34,582 nucleotides of DNA from Acidobacteriota bacterium. GTDB taxonomy: Bacteria > Acidobacteriota > Terriglobia > Terriglobales > Acidobacteriaceae. A program made the translations under genes and the position numbers. The stretch lies in assembly GCA_003225215.1 (NCBI GenBank), contig QIBC01000118.1:1-34582 (forward strand), written 5' to 3'. The notes below the pieces were generated by a model, which had not been told where the DNA came from, ran no database searches, and worked only from the letters and a program-made list of their open reading frames with translations. The stretch's first letter is position 1. Every line of letters starts with the position of its first letter. Shown one piece after another: positions 1-9,065 of the stretch.

Positions 1-2131
1 CATCGAGCGTCGGAGCATGGCTCGCCACATAAAGGGAAGGATCGAACGTCGTAAGCGTGTTGTTGGCATCGATCGGTGGAGGGAAAATCGAGTAGCGCGC
101 ACCCAGAGTGAGTGTCAGGTTGCTCGCAAGTCGCCATTCGTCCTGACCATATATTTCGTACTGGTTCTGCATCATGTCTGGAGTCAGGTCGCTAAGCCCG
201 GTTTGCGTATAACGAGGTACAAAACCGGTCAGGAAGTCGGCAAAAGATTGCTCCAGCGTGCTTGGACAAGCGGGATCCGTGTTACCAGCGGGGCATTGAG
301 CAGCCGCCTTTGCTCCCTGTGCCGCCGGGCCGCCGGCAAATGCGTATGTTCCGGCGATATTGAGACTGTTGCCCAGAGCGTTTTCGGTTTTTTCGTAATG
401 GTTGTAGGTGACGCCGGCCTTGATGGTGTGCGAGCCGATGATTTTCGTCAAGTTTGCGAAGGCGTTGTGATTGCGGTTGAAGTCGTTGTAGGGACCGTTG
501 CCAGTAAAGCTGCTGAGAGTTTGGAATGAAACGCCAGGAATACGCGGTAGAGACAGGTTGAAGAAGTTCGGAGCTTTCACGTCTGGCGAGCCGCTCGTGT
601 TGATTGAGCCGGTTGGCTTACTGATAATTCCGCCAAACGAATACGCATAACCACCATCCACAAGGAATGTTGGTGACAGCGAAGCTGTTACGTGTCCGAG
701 GTGAGTCCGCCCTGGAGAGTTCGTCGCCGTCGACGCCACTTCAAAAAGGGGCGAGCCAAGGAACAAACCGCCTGGTTCAGTCGTCGGGAAGGTATCGCTG
801 ATAAATCTGTAGAAGGCGCTCAAATGCGGACCAAATGTATGGTCCACTCGAACCAGATCTTGCCGGTTATCGAACACACCCCGCGCTTGCCGGAGCAAAC
901 CGTTCACCAAGTCTGATGGAGGGCTGTTCGGCGGAGCTAGTTTGTTTACGATGTCCTTAAGGTACTGCTGAGCAATCGGATCGACAGGTACAACCGAGCT
1001 CAAAGGCATTCCCGCGGGCAGAGTCTGCGTGCAGGTTGCAGTCCCGTTGGATACGCTGTGTCCGACGCAAACGTTTTTCAGGAATACGCCCGTGCGCTCC
1101 GGGGTGGACGGAACCGAGGCCTGGAAATTGGTGTAGTTGACAACGCGCCGAAACTCCTCTGAGAAGAAAAAGAAAGTGTTTATGTCGCCAGCCTTGTCCT
1201 TAAAGAAAGGCACACCAGGAATCGGTCCGCCGACGGTATAGCCGAAATTGTTGTACCGGAGCGGTGGTCGGGCGACATTGGGAGTCACCTGCTTGTTCGG
1301 CACTGTATTCGCATTGAGCAGGTCGTTGCGGAAGAATTCGTAAGCGTCTCCATGGAAGCGATTGGTTCCCGACTTTGTGACCACATTGATGATGCCGCTG
1401 GCATTGCGTCCGAACTCTGCGTTGTATTGATTGCGGATGGTCTTGAATTCGGAGATCGCGTCCACGCTGGGATAGTTGAGCAGGGTGAGATTTGCGCCCC
1501 GATCGACGTTGTCGGCGCCATCTATGGTCCAGTTATTGGCACTATTGCGGCTGCCATTGATGGAGAAGTTCACCGTGTTAGCCGTACCAAATGGGCTGGT
1601 TGCACCCACGTAGATCTGGTCGCTGGTACCGCCGTAGGTCACACCCGGCTGCAGAGCCACCAACTGCTCATAATTACGCGTATTGAGGGTCAATTCCTCG
1701 ATTTGACGGCCCGTAATAAGACCGGAAGCTGCTGGCGTTTGTAGCTCTACCTGCACTGCGTTGGCTTCAACCGTCACAGTCTGGGTAGCTTGCCCAACGC
1801 TCAGCGCAACGTCCTCGGTCAGATGATCGTGAGCATTCAGCTCTACGTTCTTCAGAGTGACCTTCTTAAACCCACTGCTCTCCACGTCGATGTTGTAACG
1901 CCCTACGGAAAGTAGCGGAGCGGAGTAATTACCAGATTGGTCCGACGTAACCCTGCGGGCTACAAGCCCTGTATCCGCATTCGTTATGGTCACGGTGGCG
2001 CCAGGCAGTGCGGCCCCGCTTGGATCCTTGACCGTGCCAGTGATGTCGCCATTGGAAGTGATCTGGGCACCAGCGCTACACACCCAGCTAAAGAATGCTA
2101 TGAGGACTGCCAAACGCAATAACACACGCAT
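1..2131 (-). CDS. Oar-like TonB-dependent outer-membrane receptor (partial, C-terminus beyond left edge)
   Basis: The minus strand is open from an ATG at 2131 to the left edge, about 710 codons without a stop. The ATG has a strong Shine-Dalgarno (GGAGGAG) a few bases upstream. Residues 1-23 form a signal peptide ending SAGAQ. Residues about 26-105 are a carboxypeptidase-regulatory-like beta-sandwich (starting GDITGTVKDPSGAALPGATV). A plug domain follows, with the typical phrases LNTRNYEQLVALQPGV, INGSRNSANNWTIDGADN and FGRNASGIINVVTKSGTNRFHG, and then the start of the beta-barrel. Family knowledge: Oar-like receptors of Acidobacteriota usually exceed 1000 residues and sit in the outer membrane, probably importing large ligands such as glycans or peptides; the substrate cannot be read here. 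No partner gene is adjacent, and the gene is transcribed away from its neighbours. The family is certain; the ligand is unknown. Confidence 0.93.
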   Translation of the reverse strand, partial: MRVLLRLAVLIAFFSWVCSAGAQITSNGDITGTVKDPSGAALPGATVTITNADTGLVARRVTSDQSGNYSAPLLSVGRYNIDVESSGFKKVTLKNVELNAHDHLTEDVALSVGQATQTVTVEANAVQVELQTPAASGLITGRQIEELTLNTRNYEQLVALQPGVTYGGTSDQIYVGATSPFGTANTVNFSINGSRNSANNWTIDGADNVDRGANLTLLNYPSVDAISEFKTIRNQYNAEFGRNASGIINVVTKSGTNRFHGDAYEFFRNDLLNANTVPNKQVTPNVARPPLRYNNFGYTVGGPIPGVPFFKDKAGDINTFFFFSEEFRRVVNYTNFQASVPSTPERTGVFLKNVCVGHSVSNGTATCTQTLPAGMPLSSVVPVDPIAQQYLKDIVNKLAPPNSPPSDLVNGLLRQARGVFDNRQDLVRVDHTFGPHLSAFYRFISDTFPTTEPGGLFLGSPLFEVASTATNSPGRTHLGHVTASLSPTFLVDGGYAYSFGGIISKPTGSINTSGSPDVKAPNFFNLSLPRIPGVSFQTLSSFTGNGPYNDFNRNHNAFANLTKIIGSHTIKAGVTYNHYEKTENALGNSLNIAGTYAFAGGPAAQGAKAAAQCPAGNTDPACPSTLEQSFADFLTGFVPRYTQTGLSDLTPDMMQNQYEIYGQDEWRLASNLTLTLGARYSIFPPPIDANNTLTTFDPSLYVASHAPTLD

Positions 2132-2248
2132 CTTGCTCCTCCGAGGAGTGAAATTTGAGATTTGGGATAAAGAGCCTCGCGATTGGGGTCCCGCGAGATT
2201 TTCTAGCCGTCGCATGCTATTTGGGATGGATTGTCGTTGTCAAACCTT

Positions 2249-2277
2249 AATAATCGGCTAAGTGCTTATGTTGTCAA
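2249..2277 (-). promoter_or_regulatory. candidate sigma-70 promoter for the left Oar-like receptor
   Basis: Read on the minus strand, TTGACA (2277-2272) is followed after 17 bases by ATTATT (2254-2249). This gives a leader of roughly 110 bases before the ATG at 2131. A second TTGACA at 2243-2238 with AATAGC 16 bases further on is an alternative. Prediction by eye only. Confidence 0.35.
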
Positions 2278-2367
2278 TGAGTAAGCCCGGTCGGAGGCAG
2301 TCGGGCTCTTCTTAGAGGATTGCGTCGCGATTCCTGGAGCCTGGTGGCTTCGATTGGCAAACAGCGG

Positions 2368-2655
2368 ATGACGGGACTTGATTGCCGCATTAAACTACTT
2401 GTGGTGAGTTACCGGGCCAAACTGATATTGCTGGGGTTTATCCTTGCGGCGATTTTGTATGTGCTGATTTCTCCTCTCCCGGAACTTGCTGCCACCAGCA
2501 CTCTCAAACTTCATCTATTTCCACTTCCCTTGATCCTGGTTGTTCTGATTCTTCTATCTCCCTGTTGCGGTATTCGGCCTGCACGGCTTTCGGACGATGC
2601 GCCCTGGTCCGATTGCCAGTTTTTCTTGGGGCGAAATTGCGTGATGCTCTGCTAA
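2368..2655 (+). CDS. small hydrophobic protein, function unknown
   Basis: A short open frame encodes about 95 residues from an ATG at 2368. It contains two strongly hydrophobic stretches, LILLGFILAAILYVLISPL and LFPLPLILVVLILLS, with a proline-containing connector, so it would be a two-helix inner-membrane protein. The tail is polar and cysteine-containing (CCGIRP...SDCQFF...NCVMLC). No start has a convincing Shine-Dalgarno; GTG codons at 2401 and 2404 would place the first helix right at the N-terminus and are equally plausible. I do not recognise the family. It stands alone between the left receptor (opposite strand) and the aldolase. The regular membrane-helix pattern argues for a real gene, but chance cannot be excluded. 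Confidence 0.4.
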   Translation: MTGLDCRIKLLVVSYRAKLILLGFILAAILYVLISPLPELAATSTLKLHLFPLPLILVVLILLSPCCGIRPARLSDDAPWSDCQFFLGRNCVMLC

Positions 2656-2753
2656 TCTGTCACGCATCCCAGTTCCTGGCTGATTGATTTTTCTTTATAT
2701 TGTTCTGCTTAGATAGTGGACCAGAAGTTTGGCTGAAGTGGGGGGAGATCCCG

Positions 2754-3563
2754 ATGGGGCACTGGAAAGACATCATGCTGCGGGGAGCGGTGATTCCTCT
2801 CCAACAGATGGCGATGTTCCGCGAGCAAGTGGCGGTTCTGCGCGGTTCTCTGAGTAGCGAAGATCGAGCGCGGCACGAGCTGGTTCGCTTCGGCGCTCTG
2901 CTGCATGAGAACGGTTTTGTCGCCGCTACTGACGGCAACCTCTCGGTTCGGCTGGAGCAGGGCCGCGTAATGATTACGCCCTCAGGGTTCAGCAAAGGGA
3001 TGATGCAGCCCGAGGACATGGTCGTCGTCGATCTCGCGGGAGGAAAACTGGAAGGCACCTATAACGCTTCAAGCGAAGTTGAAATGCATTTGGCCATTTA
3101 TCAGGAACGGCGTGACGTAGACGCCGTGGTCCACGCTCATCCATGCACGGCTACGGCATTCGCCTGCAATGGGATTTCGCTTGAAGAACCCATTTGCGCC
3201 GAAGTCGTGATGACACTCGGCAAAGTTCCTCTCGCCCCTTACGCCACTACAGGTACACCTGAACTCACCCAGAGCATTCGTCCGTTCATATACGACCACC
3301 AGGCCATTCTGCTGGCGAATCATGGCGTGGTGACATATGGCGAAGATCTAATGACCGCGTACCTGCGAATGGAAGCGGTGGAACATTTTGCCAAAGTTAC
3401 GCTGGCGGCCCGTCAGATCGGCGCTCCCCAGGTGCTTAACCCGGTTCAACTTGAAGCACTGGAAGACGCTCGCCGGAAGTACCTCGATCGTCGTCCGACA
3501 AAGTTCGAGCGGCCTGGCCTTGCGTTGGAAACGCTTTGGCCTCAGCTCGCCCGGCGAAATTGA
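2754..3563 (+). CDS. class II aldolase/adducin family protein (L-fuculose-phosphate aldolase-like)
   Basis: Zinc-dependent class II aldolases cleave sugar phosphates such as L-fuculose-1-phosphate into dihydroxyacetone phosphate and an aldehyde in the cytoplasm. This 269-residue protein shows the family signature: the TDGNLSVR loop (about 60-66), SSEVEMH with the likely catalytic Glu108, the zinc ligands His127 and His129 in VVHAHP, and the third zinc ligand His190 in LLANHGVV. I place the start at ATG 2754 because GGGGGAG lies 6 bases upstream; an open frame extends 18 codons further but without a ribosome-binding site. The protein is longer than E. coli FucA (215 residues) because of about 35 extra N-terminal residues. 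There are no sugar-pathway genes nearby, so the substrate is unknown, and relatives such as methylthioribulose-phosphate dehydratase cannot be excluded. Confidence 0.85.
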   Translation: MGHWKDIMLRGAVIPLQQMAMFREQVAVLRGSLSSEDRARHELVRFGALLHENGFVAATDGNLSVRLEQGRVMITPSGFSKGMMQPEDMVVVDLAGGKLEGTYNASSEVEMHLAIYQERRDVDAVVHAHPCTATAFACNGISLEEPICAEVVMTLGKVPLAPYATTGTPELTQSIRPFIYDHQAILLANHGVVTYGEDLMTAYLRMEAVEHFAKVTLAARQIGAPQVLNPVQLEALEDARRKYLDRRPTKFERPGLALETLWPQLARRN

Positions 3564-3617
3564 TCGGGCGGTTAGGTGTCGGCAGGCTGCGAAAAAAGTT
3601 CCGTTTTGGGACAACAA

Positions 3618-3812
3618 TTCCCTGAGGATTCCCTGTTAATTTTCTGCATCCTTCAGAAAACCGCTCTAAGCGATTGACTGAGGGCGGCTTAAGTGCAAAT
3701 CCATAGAGTTCCCTGTTATTTCCCTGCGTTGCAGCAAAATTCACAACTTTTGGGCAGAATTCGATGATTTTTACCTCGAATTCGAAATTCCCCTGTTATT
3801 GTCCCTGTTCTT
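3618..3812. repeat. three TTCCCTGTTATT-type repeats spaced about 80 bp
   Basis: The gap after the aldolase gene (3564-3881) holds no convincing gene. It carries three clusters of a TTCCCTGTTA(A/T)T motif, at 3629-3640, 3709-3720 and 3788-3800. The clusters are about 80 bases apart, and each has an extra TCCCTG next to it (3618-3624, 3720-3726, 3802-3808). The sequence between clusters is AT-richer than the neighbouring genes and not obviously repeated. Confidence 0.55.
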
Positions 3813-3881
3813 TTGCTTGGGCTGGTGGATTTTCCGGAGCTTCCCCCGGCCGTAAATCAGGACTTTCTCCAGCTTTTCGGA

Positions 3882-4139
3882 TTACGACTCGGCAAGAATC
3901 AGCCGGTCTGATTTGCCGATGTAGCTCTTCCTGTGAAACCAGTCTTCCATGGCGCTCCGTAGCGCATCGAGTGGAACTCGTGCTCCTATCTCCATAAGCC
4001 CGTCGGAAATTGGCAGCGTGTCGTCAAAGACGGCGTCATTCGTGAAATTGCGCATGGAGAAGCTGTCGAGCCACTTCAGTTGGCACGGTTTGCGCTGGCC
4101 ATTGTGGTCGTACTCGACTCGGATTCGGCGGGAAAACAT
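3882..4139 (-). CDS. hypothetical small protein
   Basis: An open frame on the minus strand from an ATG at 4139 encodes about 85 residues. It has ordinary, mixed amino-acid composition (start MFSRRIRVEYDHNGQRKP; end MEDWFHRKSYIGKSDRLILAES), unlike the arginine- and serine-rich shadow frames seen elsewhere in the window. There is no Shine-Dalgarno before the ATG. The 5' side directly abuts the inverted-repeat element at 4149-4309. I recognise no domain. It may be a real orphan gene, a gene fragment or chance. Confidence 0.33.
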   Translation of the reverse strand: MFSRRIRVEYDHNGQRKPCQLKWLDSFSMRNFTNDAVFDDTLPISDGLMEIGARVPLDALRSAMEDWFHRKSYIGKSDRLILAES

Positions 4140-4148
4140 GGAGATCAA

Positions 4149-4309
4149 TTAACCACAGAGGACACGGAGGTCACAGAGGAAAAACCGCTTGGCGTATTGT
4201 TTGGAAATGCCGGCCGGCTCGTACTAGCGTGCATGTTCTTGGCTGCGTGTTCCGATCAAAGACAACTAGACCTTGCCTTCCTCTGTGACCTCTGTGTCCT
4301 CTGTGGTCA
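4149..4309. repeat. inverted-repeat element, family A (CCACAGAGGACAC type), copy 1
   Basis: Arms at 4151-4181 and 4278-4307 are near-perfect inverted copies, with one mismatch over 30 bases. Each arm is itself a tandem of a 9-10-base CAGAGG(T/A)CA-like unit. About 96 bases separate the arms. The element lies just beyond the 3' end of pckG and next to the small minus-strand frame. The same arms recur at 8886-9049. Confidence 0.85.
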
Positions 4310-4332
4310 ATCGTTTTTGGCTTTAGCCTGGT

Positions 4333-6189
4333 TCACAATCGGCAGATCAGCAGCTCTCTTTCGTATACCATTTCGGGAGGAAGGTGATCGTGCAATTTGA
4401 TGAACAGCTCTTCATGGCCGATTACCTCTAATTTCCACGCATCGCGATCGACCGTCTGCAGCTCTTCGAATTTTTCTCGCGGGAAATCCAGCGCACGCCA
4501 TTCGATGTCTTCGTATCGCGGCACCCAGCCGATGGGGGTCTCGCGGCCGACCACACGTCCATGGACGCGATCGACGATCCATTTCAGTACCCGCATGTTC
4601 TCGCGGTATCCGGGCCAGAGAAAGCTCCCATTCTGGTCTTTGCGGAACCAGTTTACGTGGAAGATGCGCGGCGTCATGCTGAGGAGCCGCTGCATCTTGA
4701 GCCAGTGGCGGAAGTAATCGCCCATGTGATATCCGCAGAACGGGAGCATCGCCATGGGATCGCGGCGAACTTTGCCGATTGTGCCCGCTGCCGCAGCCGT
4801 CATCTCCGATCCCATCGTGGCGCCGGCATAGACTCCGGCGCTCCAATTGAAAGCCTGGTAGACGAGCGGCATAACCGTGGCGCGGCGGCCGCCGAAGATG
4901 AAGGCACTGATGGGCACGCCGTGCGGGTCTTCCCATAGTGGATCGATGGTCGGACACTGCGATGCCGGCGCGGTGAAACGCGCATTAGGATGGGCGGCTT
5001 TCGCGCCGGTTTGCTTGGCGATCTCCGGAGTCCAGCGATTCCCCTGCCAGTCCAGACACTCGGCGGGCGGCTCTTTCGTCATACCTTCCCACCAAACTCC
5101 GCCATCCGGCGTGAGCGCGACGTTGGTGAAGATGGTATTGCGCGACAACGTCGCCATCGCATTGGGATTCGTCTCCCAGGAAGTTCCCGGAGCTACGCCG
5201 AAGAATCCCGCTTCGGGATTGATAGCGCGCAGCTGCCCCTTTTCGTCAGGACGAATCCAGGCAATGTCATCGCCTACCGTCCAAACCTTCCAGCCCTCGA
5301 AACCTTTCGGCGGGACCAGCATGGCGAAATTAGTCTTTCCGCAGGAACTGGGAAATGCCGCAGCTACGTAGGTTTTCTCTCCCTGCGGAGACTCCACGCC
5401 CAGAATCAGCATGTGCTCGGCCATCCAGCCTTCGTCGCGCGCAATAGTCGATGCGATACGGAGAGCGAAGCACTTCTTTCCCAGCAAAGCGTTGCCGCCG
5501 TATCCGGAGCCGAACGACCAGATTTCGCGGCTCTCGGGAAAATGCACAATGTATTTTTCTTTGTTGCAGGGCCAGGAAACATCTTTCTGTCCCGGAGCCA
5601 ATGGCACACCAACGCTGTGCATGCAGGGAACTACGCGCTTCACGTCTTTGTCGATCTCGCGAAAAACCGGAAGCCCGATACGGGTCATGATCCGCATGCT
5701 GACGACCACGTAAGCCGAATCGGTAAGCTGGACACCGATCTGTGACATCGGTGAGTCAATCGGTCCCATGCAGAATGGCAGGACGTACATGGTTCGTCCG
5801 CGCATGCAGCCGTCGAACAGGCCCTTCAGCTTGCGACGCATCGAGAACGGCTCTTCCCAATTGTTGGTGGGACCGGCTCCGTCTTTGGAGAACGAGCTGA
5901 TGAAGGTGCGATCTTCCACTCTGGCAACATCGCTGGCGTCGGAGCGCGCGTAATAACAACCGGGCCAGAGCTTCTCGTTCAGCTTTACGAAGGTCCTACT
6001 CTCGACCAGCTGCGAGCAAAGCTGCTCATACTCCTCCCGGGAACCGTCTACCCAGTGTACGTTCATAGGCTGGGTCAACTCAGCCATCTTCTCTACCCAG
6101 CGAACCAAATGTTTGTTGGTGGTTAAGGGCTGCGTTCTATATGGGTCCCAATGGTCGGTGGCGCGCGATGATGACTCCGTGTTCTCCAC
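4333..6189 (-). CDS. pckG: phosphoenolpyruvate carboxykinase (GTP)
   Basis: This cytoplasmic enzyme interconverts oxaloacetate + GTP and phosphoenolpyruvate + GDP + CO2, the entry step of gluconeogenesis. The 618-residue product has the usual length for the GTP-dependent family. The P-loop FPSSCGKTN lies near residue 283 (the common form is FPSACGKTN), and other conserved phrases include [39 protein letters not shown] and [11 protein letters not shown]-terminal family sequence ([14 protein letters not shown]) begins about 22 residues in, so the GTG at 6189 is the only reasonable start; its ribosome-binding site is poor. That start overlaps, head to head, the 5' end of the next gene on the plus strand. 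Downstream lies a family A repeat element. Identity is certain. Confidence 0.96.
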   Translation of the reverse strand: MENTESSSRATDHWDPYRTQPLTTNKHLVRWVEKMAELTQPMNVHWVDGSREEYEQLCSQLVESRTFVKLNEKLWPGCYYARSDASDVARVEDRTFISSFSKDGAGPTNNWEEPFSMRRKLKGLFDGCMRGRTMYVLPFCMGPIDSPMSQIGVQLTDSAYVVVSMRIMTRIGLPVFREIDKDVKRVVPCMHSVGVPLAPGQKDVSWPCNKEKYIVHFPESREIWSFGSGYGGNALLGKKCFALRIASTIARDEGWMAEHMLILGVESPQGEKTYVAAAFPSSCGKTNFAMLVPPKGFEGWKVWTVGDDIAWIRPDEKGQLRAINPEAGFFGVAPGTSWETNPNAMATLSRNTIFTNVALTPDGGVWWEGMTKEPPAECLDWQGNRWTPEIAKQTGAKAAHPNARFTAPASQCPTIDPLWEDPHGVPISAFIFGGRRATVMPLVYQAFNWSAGVYAGATMGSEMTAAAAGTIGKVRRDPMAMLPFCGYHMGDYFRHWLKMQRLLSMTPRIFHVNWFRKDQNGSFLWPGYRENMRVLKWIVDRVHGRVVGRETPIGWVPRYEDIEWRALDFPREKFEELQTVDRDAWKLEVIGHEELFIKLHDHLPPEMVYERELLICRL

Positions 6190-7529
6190 GGCTGTGCAGC
6201 ATCGTATTGTTGGTGTTTCTGCAGGTGACCTCTGCGTTCCCGCAGATGCAGCAGCAGGAAGATCGACCTCTTGATCCGTCTTTGCCGGAGGGCGTTACAG
6301 TTCGCGCGATCATTAACCGCTTCGCCGCCCAGGAACAGATCTATAAACAAGCCCGCGAGCACTACACCTATCGCCAGGTAGTTCGGATGCAGACGCTGGA
6401 CGATAGAGGTTTTCCCGACGGCGAGTACGACGATACTTTCGACGTCACTGTCAACGATCAGGGCGAGCGAGTCACCAAACAGGTTTCGCAGCCGCGTGAC
6501 ACGCTCAAGCGCATTCGCGTGACTTCGGAAGACATCGACGACATCCGCAATCGCCTGCCATTCGTGCTCACGACCGACGAGATTCCGGACTACAACATCA
6601 GGTACCGCGGCCAGCAGGATACGAGCGGAACCCACGCATACGTCTTTGATATCTCTCCAAAAGCGATGGAAGAGAACAGACGCTACTTCGAAGGTCGCAT
6701 CTGGGTTGACTCCAACCAATACCAGATCGTGAAGAGCGCAGGGAAAGCAGTGCCTGACATCTACAACGAGAACGGAGAAAATCTCTTCCCGAGCTTCACC
6801 ACCTACCGCGAACTAGTCGACGGCAAATATTGGTTCCCTTCGTACACCAAGTCAGACGACTATCTGCACTTCAGCACGGACTCCATACACGTGGTAGAGA
6901 CCGTGGACTACATCAACTACAAGCGCTTCGGCGCCGAGTCGCGCATTATTTTTGACGGAAAGCAAGTGGGCTCGGATGAATCGCAGCCATCGCGCGATCA
7001 ACGTGGAAGCGGAAACCGGCAGTCTGGGCCGCAGTCCTCTCCCACTCAGAATGATCGTCCGCAGAACAATGCCACGCCAGCAAATCCGCAGCAATCTGCT
7101 CCGGTGCAACGTCCGCGTGCGCCACAGCAGCCTGTGAACCCGCCGCCTCAGCCCGCGCAATATGTACAGCAGGCACTGATGTCTCTGGAGCAGGAGATTT
7201 CTGACGTGATTACCAAGAGAGAAGTCTCAATCCTTAATCGCATCCTGACCGATGATTATCACCTCATCAGCGCCAACGGCGATTCGGAAAGCAAATTCGA
7301 TTTTCTAAGTGACGTTCAAAAGGGACGCGCCGGAACATTTAGGCAGCCTGAGAACATGCAGGTCGAAGTGAACGGCGATCGAGCCATTGTGATTGGTGAG
7401 CGCGAGGAATCGATTCCCACTGATCGGAATCGAGTGCAAACAGCGCGCGTCCGTTTTACCGATACTTTTGTCCGCCGAGCAGGAGAGTGGTTTTTAATTC
7501 AGACAAAAGAGGCGGGAGTTCGGAGATAA
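6168..7529 (+). CDS. secreted protein with LolA-like N-terminal region and DUF4440/SnoaL-like C-terminal domain
   Basis: I start this gene at ATG 6168 (an ATG at 6171 is equivalent); the product of about 453 residues begins with a signal peptide ([16 protein letters not shown]). The next 250 residues resemble acidobacterial proteins related to outer-membrane lipoprotein-sorting proteins: [36 protein letters not shown] and [16 protein letters not shown] suggest a half-barrel that could bind a hydrophobic ligand. A linker rich in Gln, Pro and Asn follows. The last 120 residues ([21 protein letters not shown] ... [23 protein letters not shown]) match the DUF4440/SnoaL-like fold of the NTF2 superfamily. 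Family placement of both halves is from remembered patterns. The start codon lies inside the divergent pckG coding region. Function unknown; probably periplasmic or envelope-associated. Confidence 0.8.
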   Translation: MMTPCSPRLCSIVLLVFLQVTSAFPQMQQQEDRPLDPSLPEGVTVRAIINRFAAQEQIYKQAREHYTYRQVVRMQTLDDRGFPDGEYDDTFDVTVNDQGERVTKQVSQPRDTLKRIRVTSEDIDDIRNRLPFVLTTDEIPDYNIRYRGQQDTSGTHAYVFDISPKAMEENRRYFEGRIWVDSNQYQIVKSAGKAVPDIYNENGENLFPSFTTYRELVDGKYWFPSYTKSDDYLHFSTDSIHVVETVDYINYKRFGAESRIIFDGKQVGSDESQPSRDQRGSGNRQSGPQSSPTQNDRPQNNATPANPQQSAPVQRPRAPQQPVNPPPQPAQYVQQALMSLEQEISDVITKREVSILNRILTDDYHLISANGDSESKFDFLSDVQKGRAGTFRQPENMQVEVNGDRAIVIGEREESIPTDRNRVQTARVRFTDTFVRRAGEWFLIQTKEAGVRR

Positions 7530-7562
7530 TGCTTCAGGACTTATCTGCATCTAACCTCTCTC

Positions 7563-7775
7563 GTGGAACGCTGGGAACAATACGAGATTTGGAAGCCGAT
7601 CCCGGGAAGCTCGCGATGGGAGTTGGTGGCCGCGTTTCGCGATTTCGATGTGGCATCAGCTGTTGCCAAGGGGCGTGGCCAGAGTCTTCGGCTGGTTCGC
7701 GCGGTTTACGATGGCAATAAGTTAGCTGAGCACCATGTGATCGCGGAAATTGGTCGGACTCGCCAGACCGCATGA
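7563..7775 (+). CDS. conserved-looking 70-residue protein, function unknown
   Basis: A GTG at 7563 opens a compact frame (MERWEQYEIWKPIPGSSRWELVAAFRDFDVASAVAKGRGQ... ending VIAEIGRTRQTA). The composition is that of a small soluble alpha/beta protein, with no signal peptide or membrane helix. It starts 33 bases after the preceding gene and ends 69 bases before ruvB, so it could be cotranscribed with either. There is no clear Shine-Dalgarno, but an ATG start is not available. The pattern of a query residue run (W-E-L...FRDF) followed by a charged strand looks like a genuine protein rather than a shadow frame. I do not know a function. Confidence 0.6.
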   Translation: MERWEQYEIWKPIPGSSRWELVAAFRDFDVASAVAKGRGQSLRLVRAVYDGNKLAEHHVIAEIGRTRQTA

Positions 7776-7844
7776 GGCAAAAAGTTGTATACCCTCATTC
7801 TCCTGATTGCGTTGCCAGAAATTTCGCTTTACTATCGCCCCTGA

Positions 7845-8888
7845 GTGTCCACCGCGAAGACCAGTTCAGAGGTGCGCGAGCGAGTCGTCTCAGCCGGAAT
7901 GGTGGACGACGATGCATCGTTCGAACTAAAACTTCGGCCGCGAAGGCTTCAGGAATTCATCGGACAGAAAAAAGTAAAGGACAACCTCGCAGTTGCCATC
8001 CAAGCGGCAAAGTCGCGCGGCGAGGCTCTTGACCATGTCCTGCTCTACGGTCCTCCCGGACTGGGCAAGACTACTCTGGCGACCATTATCGCCAATGAAA
8101 TGGGCGTCGATTACCAGCAGACCTCAGGTCCGACGCTGCAGATCAAGGGCGACCTCACTGCGATTCTGACAAACGTTCGCGAGAAACAGATTCTTTTCTT
8201 TGACGAAGTTCACCGCCTGCAGCCTGCGCTGGAGGAAATCCTGTACTCGGCGCTCGAGGACTATAGACTCGACATCATCGTCGGGCAGGGGCCCTCGGCA
8301 CGCACTCATACTCTGGACGTAAAGCCATTCACCTTCGTCGCTGCCACTACACGAGCTGGTCTGCTTTCGGCGCCGTTGCGCTCCCGGTTTGGCATCGTGC
8401 TGCGCCTCGAGTTTTATTCGGACGAAGATCTCAGGATCATCGTAACGCGGTCCGCTGAGATTCTCGATGTGGCCATTGACGCTGAAGGTGCGCTCGAGAT
8501 CGCAAGCCGCGCGCGCGGAACGCCGCGCATCGCTAATCGGCTGCTACGCAGGTGTCGCGATTACGCTCAAGTTCGTGGAGCTGGTCACATAGATCGGCCC
8601 ACTGCACAAGCTGCCCTCCAAATGCTCGAGGTAGATAAGCATGGCTTCGACGAAATGGATCGCAAGCTGCTCCTTGCGATCATCGAGAAATATCAAGGTG
8701 GACCAGTTGGCTTAAATACGCTCGCCGCAGCCCTGGCCGAAGAAGCCGACGCGATCGAGGATATCTACGAGCCGTTCCTGATGCAAATCGGATTTCTCGA
8801 TCGCACGCCTCGCGGTCGCGTCGCTACGCAGTTGGCGTATGACCATTTCGGGATCGCCGTGCCCAGGAAGCAGCACCCGCTTTTTTAA
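7845..8888 (+). CDS. ruvB: Holliday junction branch-migration helicase RuvB
   Basis: RuvB is the AAA+ motor that, with RuvA, drives branch migration of Holliday junctions before RuvC cuts them. The 347-residue protein carries Walker A GPPGLGKT (69-76), Walker B FFDEVHRL, sensor-1 VAATTRAG, the arginine-finger segment [14 protein letters not shown], and the C-terminal winged-helix domain ending [18 protein letters not shown] use the GTG at 7845, which gives the usual N-terminal length before [12 protein letters not shown]; the ATG at 7899 would shorten it by 18 residues and is possible. ruvA and ruvC are not in the window. The TAA stop lies inside the first arm of a family A repeat element. 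Identity is certain. Confidence 0.96.
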   Translation: MSTAKTSSEVRERVVSAGMVDDDASFELKLRPRRLQEFIGQKKVKDNLAVAIQAAKSRGEALDHVLLYGPPGLGKTTLATIIANEMGVDYQQTSGPTLQIKGDLTAILTNVREKQILFFDEVHRLQPALEEILYSALEDYRLDIIVGQGPSARTHTLDVKPFTFVAATTRAGLLSAPLRSRFGIVLRLEFYSDEDLRIIVTRSAEILDVAIDAEGALEIASRARGTPRIANRLLRRCRDYAQVRGAGHIDRPTAQAALQMLEVDKHGFDEMDRKLLLAIIEKYQGGPVGLNTLAAALAEEADAIEDIYEPFLMQIGFLDRTPRGRVATQLAYDHFGIAVPRKQHPLF

Positions 8889-9049
8889 CCACAGAGGACG
8901 CTGAGTATCACAGAGGAACCTCGGGCTGGTCCGGTACGGCGCTCGGGTTTTGTGTCATTGGATCGGCTCACTCGTAGTCTGCTGCAAGTCCTAATTCCTG
9001 GTAATCGCTTTAATTTGTCCTCCGTGCCCTCTGTGTCCTCTGTGGTTTA
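8886..9049. repeat. inverted-repeat element, family A, copy 2
   Basis: Arm 1 (8887-8918) and arm 2 (9018-9049) are imperfect inverted copies made of CAGAGGACA-like units, and match the arms at 4149-4309. The element fills almost the whole gap between ruvB and glmM; its left tip supplies the TAA stop of ruvB and its right tip ends 16 bases before the glmM start. A hairpin of the transcript here could act between the two genes. Confidence 0.82.
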
Positions 9050-9065
9050 GACTTTCCACCTGTCC

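Noticed and set aside
17-529. Plus-strand frame of 170 codons
   Set aside because: It is the shadow of the receptor gene on the minus strand, which has a signal peptide, known domains and an unbroken frame.
3618-3812. CRISPR array suggested by the regular 80-base spacing
   Set aside because: The shared motif is only about 12 bases, the copies are imperfect, there are just three, and no cas genes are present.
4990-5745. 251-codon plus-strand frame within pckG
   Set aside because: The minus-strand frame encodes complete PEP carboxykinase; the plus frame has no recognisable domain and no ribosome-binding site.
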